DNA of 64,000 nucleotides from Voacanga thouarsii (lineage: Eukaryota > Streptophyta > Magnoliopsida > Gentianales > Apocynaceae), in the NCBI GenBank assembly GCA_026120185.1, contig JANUWF010003375.1, forward strand, positions 1,781,236 through 1,845,235. The letters are read 5' to 3'. This document shows, piece by piece, positions 57,839 through 64,000 of the stretch. How positions within the stretch are numbered: position 1 is the stretch's first letter; the number at the start of each line of letters is the position of its first letter. Made by a program: the position numbers and the translations under genes. The notes below the pieces were generated by a model. That model saw only the letters and a program-made list of their open reading frames with translations. It made no database searches and had not been told where the DNA came from.

Positions 57839-58843
57839 AACACCAAAGGGTATCACTACAAACTCAAATTGTCCATATTGTGTGTTAAATGCAGTTTTCG
57901 GTATATCCTCCTCCCAAATCCGAACTTGGTAATATCCTTGCCTCAAGTCTAACTTCGAAAAACATCTTGCTCGGTGTAACTGGTCAAACAATTCATCAAC
58001 CATAGGCAATGGATATTTATTCTTTATCGTCACTACATTCAACCCTCGATAATCTATACACATCCGTAGTAACCCATCTTTCTTCTTAACAAACAATACA
58101 GTTGCTCCCCGAGGTAAAGTACTAGGCCGAGTAAATCCTTGCTTCATTAATTTCTATAATTATTTCTTAAGCTCCTGTAGTTCTGTAACTACCATTCTAT
58201 AAAGAGTTCTTGAAACTGGTTCTGCCGTTGGCACTAAATCAGTAGAAAATTCTACTTCTCTCTATGGTGGTAATTCCTTTAATTCTACTAGAAAAACATC
58301 CAAATATTCATTTACCACAGGGACGTCTTTGGGTTTCTTAACCTCTCCTGGCTTATTAATCACATAAGCTAAGTATTCAGTACACCCTTTCCTAATCATC
58401 TTCCGGGCCTTGAGTCCCAATATAAAACATTACTTTTCCTTCCAACCTTACCTACAACTTTCAATATTGGTTTTCCAAGCTGACAGAATTGTATTACCTG
58501 ATGTCTACAGTCAACTTAAGCATGATGCTGAGATAGCCAGTCTATGTCCAAGATAGCATCGTTGTCCTCTATAGGCAAACATATCAAATCTCCTCCTAAT
58601 ATTTCATTCTCTACCAAAATCTTACATCCCTTATGTATTTTCTCACTATTTATTTATTTTTCCAATGGGGTACTAAAAATCATTTCATATGAAGTTTCCT
58701 CCCCTTAAACCCTTATAGTATCAAGAAATGAATTGGCAACAAAGGAATGCGTAGAGCCAAAATCTATCAATACTTTAGTATCATGATAAAAAAAAAAGGT
58801 ACACTACAACTGTGGCATGATTATCTATCTTTTCCAATATAAC
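57839..58843 (-). pseudogene. Gyp1 pol, 5' part: protease and N-terminal RT
   Basis: RT at 57839-58147 on the - strand reads [58 protein letters not shown] and [12 protein letters not shown], where Cop4 is inserted; the SKLDLRQGY block holds the first catalytic Asp of RT. Upstream, the retropepsin has VLIDFGSTHSFVANSF (about 58735-58785; DSG changed to DFG) and LDIDWLSQHHA (about 58530). Several stops lie between protease and RT. At 58844 the Cop3d LTR begins, so the N-terminal gag region is outside the window or lost. Confidence 0.85.
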
Positions 58844-59187
58844 TGTAAAGTATATCATGCATATCATATATAGCGCAGTGGAAAAATAAGAACAAGATAC
58901 CATCCCAGGACCTGTATACGTGTGGAAAACCAAACATAAAGAGAAGAAGACCACCTTTATAGTGAGTCCCTGTCGTTAAAACTTTTCCTTTCTTGTCTGA
59001 GGCGCGATCCAACAATCCTCTTGATCAAACACCATGAGAGTCGAATGTCCAACCACTACAATCACAGTGTGTGATTGTCTCTAATAGAAATCCACACAGA
59101 AGATTACTCTCAAGCACCAAGATATTTCTGTGCTAGCAGAAACCAAGAATGGCTGCTAAGGTTTTTCCTTCTTGTTTGCTCAAGAAC

Positions 59188-59239
<52 letters not shown>

Positions 59240-60618
59240 AGAAGAAGAAGAAGAAGAAGAAGAAGAAGAAGAAGAAGAAGAAGAAGAAGAAGAAGAAGAG
59301 AAAGGTTTTTTTTGAATCACTCTCCAATTAAGTTTGGTGAATATCTCACATATATCACCAAAAAAGGAACCGACCCTAATTGTAATTGGAAACATCAGAT
59401 TTTTACAATTATAATTTAGCCCATAAATTATAACTAATTATAATTTAGCCACAACTACTCATCTTTCTCGCAATTAACCCTACTATGTTATCAAATAATA
59501 TCTTAAGTGTATAATCCTCTATTGTGTGTGACCTATTAGGTTTCCCAGTCAATTACTAGCGAACATGTATTAATTCAAATGTCTTTGAGATTAATAATCC
59601 ATAATTAATTAGAATTAATCATATTAATTCTAATCAGGATTGGTTTATTAATTCATCAATTAATAAACCCATATTCCTAGATCATGAGCGGTATCTAGCA
59701 ACACATCATGACCACTCATGAGTCCAGGAAGTCAAGTGGCTTGACATGAACCCTTCAATAACAAACTACAGTGCAATTAACTCCGTTCACTATACAATAT
59801 CTCATTCGGTTTGGAGTATAGAATTAGTGCCAACTCCCTCCGGAATATATTAATTCTAGCCCGAATATAATAGTACTTGTACCAGGAACCCACTACTCTA
59901 GATGTGTATCAATTAAAACTGTTTCCAATACACAGTCGCCTTAGCCAAGGACTTCTCGAGTAGTAATTCCTACAAGTGGCCGTGAGATATTTGCCTTTAC
60001 TATTAGGAGTGGTGAATCCTTTATTGATCCTGTCAACTACTTTCGTTTATCTCATAATGTACCCAATATCCATCCCATAGGCAGCCCTCGATCTAGCTCC
60101 AGAGATTGGAATCAAAGCACAATGCTCAGCAAACAAAGTACCTTGGAGATCTCAAGTCTAAGGATACTTGCACATTTGCTATAATGAGATTTTATCACTG
60201 GCACTAAATAGTTATCCATGTGATTATCTCATAGCTATATCATCCAATATACTTGTTCTATTAACAAGTATTCACGTGTTAACTCTAAGTATCTCAATAC
60301 TCACGGATATGAGAAACACTGCCTGATCAAATCAGGAAGTCTAACACATGCTAATCTTAACGCATTAATGATGTCCTGTCTCATTAATACTACGACTAGG
60401 GACTATTTAAGTACTAACACTATACAGTGTAGTGGGAATCTCATATCATGATCTCTATCATGATTTCCTTAAAATAGTGTTGTACTAGGGACTTTATTTA
60501 ATAGTTATATTACATAAAAGTAAACAAAAGAAACTATAAGATAAATAACGCATTTTATTAAAATAAAATGTGTCATATGCAACGTACAAGTGATAGCCTC
60601 TAGGGCATAACACTAACA
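58844..60618 (-). repeat. Cop3d 3' LTR
   Basis: On the - strand it starts TGTTAGTGTTATGCCC at 60618 and ends ATACTTTACA at 58844; 1775 bp. It matches the three other Cop3 LTRs. Its last bases differ from the CCCAACA end of Cop3a, so the exact end is slightly uncertain. It holds the GA/AAG microsatellite at 59191-59300. Confidence 0.85.
59191..59300. repeat. (GA)n-(AAG)n compound microsatellite
   Basis: About 23 GA units (59191-59236) pass into about 21 AAG units (59237-59300). It lies at the place where the other Cop3 LTRs, read in reverse, have only a short CTCTCTCTCT run (for example 33228-33241), so it looks like an expansion of a pre-existing seed. Confidence 0.95.
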
Positions 60619-60632
60619 AACTCCCACTTGCA

Positions 60633-63600
60633 ATAGAGCCAATCATTCATGTATCTAATACCGAATGACTCAACATGCCTATCATGTTTCTTTTGGGATA
60701 GTGCTTTTGTAAGCGGGTCAACTATGTTCTCATCTGTGAGAACTCTCTCTATCATTACATCATTCCTATCTATGATCTCCCGGATTAGATGATAGCGTCA
60801 TAGTATGTGTTTGGTTCGTTGGTGAGACCGTGGCTTCTTTACTTGTGCAATAGTTTCGTTGTTGTCACAATACAAAAGATATTGGACCAACAACACTAGG
60901 AACCACACCCAGTTTCATCACGAACTTCTTGATCCAATTAGCCTCCTTAGCTGCTTCAGAAGCGGCTATGTACTCAGCTTCTGTCGTAGAGTCGGCAATA
61001 GTCTTTTGTTTAGAACTCTTCCAACTTATTGCCCCTCCGTATAACTTAAACACGTAGCCGGATTGTGATTTGAAATCATCTTGGTTAGATTGAAAACTGG
61101 CATCAGTATACCCGTTTATTTTCAAATCACCTTCTCCATATATTAAGAACACATCCTTAGTCTTTCGTAAGTACTTAAGGGTGTTCTTTATAGCCGCCCA
61201 ATGACCCTCACTAGGGGCAGATTAGTATCTGAATGTCAAACTGAGAGCACAAGATACATTGGGCCATATACATATCATAGCGTGCATGATAGATTCAACT
61301 GCCGAAGCATATGAAATCTTACTCATGTGATCCCTTTCAACTTGTGTCATGGGAGATATCGAGTTTAAAAAGCTTATACCATGTGACATGGGTAAGAATC
61401 CCTTTTTGGATTGATCTATGCTAAACCTCTTTACCACTTTATCTATGTATGTATAATGTGAAAGACCTAGCAACCATTTGGATCCATCTCTATAGATCCT
61501 TATTCCAAGAATATAGGTTGCTTCACCAAGGTCTTTCATGGAGAATTGTTTGGACAACCAAACTTTAACCGTTTGCAAGACAGGTATATCATTTCCTATT
61601 AGCAATATGTCATCTAGATAAAGCAATAAGAAAACGATTGCACTCCCACTGACCTTCTTGTATACACAAGGCTTATTCATGTTTTGAATGAAACCAAACT
61701 CTTTGATTGTTTAATCAAAATGGATGTTCCAACTCCTTGAAGCTTGATTAAGTCCATAAATGGACCTTTGTAGCTTACATACCTTTGTGCTATCATTGGA
61801 TGTGAAACCCTCAGATTGTGTCATATACACTTCCTCAATTAGATTTCTATTTAGGAGAGCTGTTTTCAAATCCATTTGCTAAATATCATAATCATAATGA
61901 GCACCAATGACTAGGAGTATCTTGATGGATTTTAACATGGCTACTGGCGAGAAAGTTTCGTCATAGTTAATACCATGTTGTTGACGATAACCCTTCGCCA
62001 CTAGTTGTGCTTTATAGGTAGTTACCATCCATGTCCGTTTTCTTCTTGAAAACCCATTTGCACCCAATTGGTTTAATTCCTTTAGGTGGATCAACCATAC
62101 TTGGTTGTTGTACATGGAATCCATCTCTGACTTCATGGCCTCAAGCCGTTTGCCAGATTCTGAACTGTTCCGAACATCGTTGTAGGTAGTAGGCTCATTT
62201 TCATCTATGAGCAATACGTTATTGTGGTCACTAATAAAAAATCCATATCTCTCAGGTGCCACACGTATCCTACTAAACCTACGAGGTTCTTGTGGAGAAG
62301 AAGGTTCATCTATTCTCTCAATAGATGTGGGATTAGATGGTTGATCCTTGTTTGTTTGATCTTCTTTAACTTCACTAAATTCAATTTTACTCCCACTCTC
62401 CCCTTTGAGCATGTGCTCCTTCTCTAAGACGGCATGTTTCGAAACAAATACTTTGTTTTCAGAAGGGAGGTAAAAGTAATATCCGAAATATTCTTTTGGA
62501 TATCCTACAAACAAACACTTGTCAGACTTACTATCAAGTTTGTCTGACTGTGGCCTTTTGACAAAGGCAGGATAGCCCCATACTCGCAAGTGAGATAACT
62601 TTGGTCTCTTACCAAAGAACATTTCAAATGGGGTAGAATCTACCATTTTTGTCAAAACTCTGTTTAGTATATAAACAGAAGTCTCTAGTGCATACCCCCA
62701 AAACGATTTTAGTAGGTCTATAAAAGCCATCATGGTCCGTACCATGTCTAAAAGGGTTCGATTCCTTCTCTCAGATACACCATTATGCTGAGGTGTATGT
62801 GGTGGAGTCCATTAAGATAATATTCCATTATCTCTTAGATAACTCAGAAACTCTTGGCTCAAGTATTCTCCTCCTCGATCAAATCTTAGAGTCTTTAATA
62901 ATTTTGCTAAGTTGTTTCTCTATTTCATTCTTGAAGTCTTTGAACTTATTAAAGGCCTCAAATTTGTATTTCATTAAATACAATTACCCGTATCGTGAGA
63001 AATCATCGATAAAGGTTATGAAATAGTTATAACCTCCTCTTACTTGTATTAATATTGGGCCACATACATCAGAATGTATGAGTTCTAATAACTCCTTGCT
63101 CTGTTCTCCTTTTTCTGAAAAAGGAGTTTTAGCCATTTTACCTAGTAAACAAGAGTCGCATATGTCATATGATTCATAATCAAATGACCTTAAATCACCA
63201 AGCTTGTGTAACTTAGAAACACGATTTTCGTTTACATGGCCTAAACGACAATGCCATAAGTAAGAGGTGTTAGAGTTATCTATTTTAGGTTTCTTATTGT
63301 TTATATTGAGTATTGGATTATCCAAGTCTAGAACATATAAACCATTAACCAGAGTTGCTGAACCATAAGGAATATCATTCAATGAAAGATAACAACATTT
63401 ATTCTTAAATATCAAATGAAATCCATTTAAGTCTAAACCCGCAACTGAAATAATGTTTTTCATTAAAACTGGTACATAATAACCGTTTTGTAATTCTAGA
63501 ACTAATCCCGAAAGCAAGTTCAGCTCATATGTCCCCACAACAAGTGCAACAATCTTTGCCCCATTTACGGTACGTAGGTCCACGTCGCCTTTCTCTAGCC

Positions 63601-64000
63601 TTCTACTACTTTTTAGTCTCTGCAAGTTATTGCACAAATGAGATCCACATCCGGTATCTAATACCAATATCTTATTTCTAAAAGCAGTATTTATCTCAAT
63701 CATAAACATACCCGGAGTAGAAGTAGAAGTACTTGCAAGCTTCTCTTTCTGCTTCTTATTCTTAACAGTCTCCAAGTAGGCTTTACAGTTGCGCCTCTAA
63801 TGGCCCATCTTGCCACAATGATGGCATAGGCCCTTGGTAGTAGCGTCCTTCTTATTCACACCACCTTTGGGCTTTATGGGAGCTTTCTTCTTCTTCTTTT
63901 GAACTTCCTTCTTAGAAGAAGAAGATTCTACTATTAAAATTGCATTGGAATCCTTCTTCATGGTGGACTCAAGAATGGTGGACTCAATCTTGTTATCTAA
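60633..64000 (-). pseudogene. Cop3d gag-pol, broken
   Basis: Gag end near 63781-64000 has the knuckle CHHCGKMGH followed by a stop where Cop3a has Trp (TGG to TAG). Protease at 63400-63720 keeps LDTGCGSH. Integrase spans about 62400-63400: HCRLGHVNENRVSKLH, LIHSDVCGP with the first catalytic Asp, FITFIDDFSRYG, and, after a frame break near 62750-62985, [19 protein letters not shown]. The linker and RT start are in one open stretch at 61879-62745, the RT core at 61222-61680 with YLDD in place of YVDD (61609-61620), and RNase H at 60633-61200 (ADSTTEAEYIAASEAAKEA). It is the least damaged Cop3 copy here but still has at least four breaks. Confidence 0.88.

Larger units (their letters stand above)
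35925..58843 (-). mobile_element. Gyp1: chromovirus-like Ty3/gypsy element split by Cop4
   Basis: The coding parts on the - strand are at 57839-58843 (protease and first half of RT) and 37809-40215 (second half of RT, RNase H, integrase, C-terminal region). They join at the RT codons for FG-V/L-TN, interrupted by Cop4 with duplication TTGGT. The gypsy order PR-RT-RH-IN is clear. The 3' LTR starts at 37808 and belongs to the same family as the two 3.8-kb solo LTRs. The 5' part is cut by Cop3d at 58844 and continues, if at all, beyond the window. Confidence 0.88.
58844..64000 (-). mobile_element. Cop3d: Ty1/copia element, 5' end beyond the window
   Basis: From the right edge on the - strand: gag end with zinc knuckle, protease, integrase, RT, RNase H, polypurine tract (60619-60632) and 3' LTR. 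The 5' LTR is outside the window, so the insertion duplication cannot be checked. It is inserted in the protease-proximal part of Gyp1. Same family as Cop3a-c but opposite orientation. Confidence 0.9.

Noticed and set aside
59075..59419. Several overlapping open frames with long Arg, Lys, Ser, Phe or Glu runs
   Set aside because: They are translations of the GA/AAG microsatellite in an LTR and have no protein counterpart.

Overview
This window is nuclear DNA of a flowering plant, probably a eudicot. It is AT-rich, has one spliced plant gene, and consists mostly of nested plant LTR retrotransposons (Ty1/copia and Ty3/gypsy) in various states of decay. No bacterial, organellar, rRNA, tRNA or CRISPR features were seen. 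The species cannot be told from the sequence.

For reference I name the elements Cop1 to Cop5 (copia families), Gyp1 and Gyp2 (gypsy), and LTR6. From the left: 1-1765 is the 3' end of Cop1 (RNase H plus LTR, + strand). 1766-13356 is a degenerate Cop2 on the - strand, split between gag and protease by a 3.75-kb Gyp1 solo LTR (5200-8950, TSD CCAGG). 13357-13830 is the wreck of a hAT transposase C-terminus. 14405-14655 is a short LTR with a primer-binding site. 14810-20214 (- strand) is the one intact cellular gene, a four-exon purple acid phosphatase of about 405 residues. 20215-21805 is its upstream DNA, which holds an exon-sized remnant of an ARF-GAP (AGD-type) PH domain. 21806-30282 holds two truncated + strand Cop3 copies, each with its 3' LTR.

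30283-35924 is Gyp2, a gypsy element on the - strand with gag and protease but no recognisable reverse transcriptase or integrase; a Cop3 solo LTR (31878-33584) is inserted in it. 35925-58843 is Gyp1, a chromovirus-like gypsy element on the - strand. Its reverse transcriptase is split by a 17.6-kb Cop4 element (40221-57833, TSD TTGGT on both sides). Cop4 was itself hit by a Gyp1-family solo LTR (47289-51094, TSD CTATG), by a Cop5 solo LTR (52608-56688, TSD CTCTT) that holds a second, opposite Cop5 solo LTR (52704-54750, TSD TAAAG), and by a 707-bp solo LTR (57010-57716). 58844-64000 is a further Cop3 copy on the - strand, running off the window.

The genes do not form a pathway. The window is a gene island of one phosphatase locus surrounded by a layered record of transposition. 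The most informative points are five nesting events supported by perfect target-site duplications (and two more by near-perfect ones), a 4-kb near-palindrome made by self-insertion of one LTR family, and two small remnants (hAT dimerisation domain, AGD PH exon) readable only by translating broken sequence. I found no convincing novel biological system.
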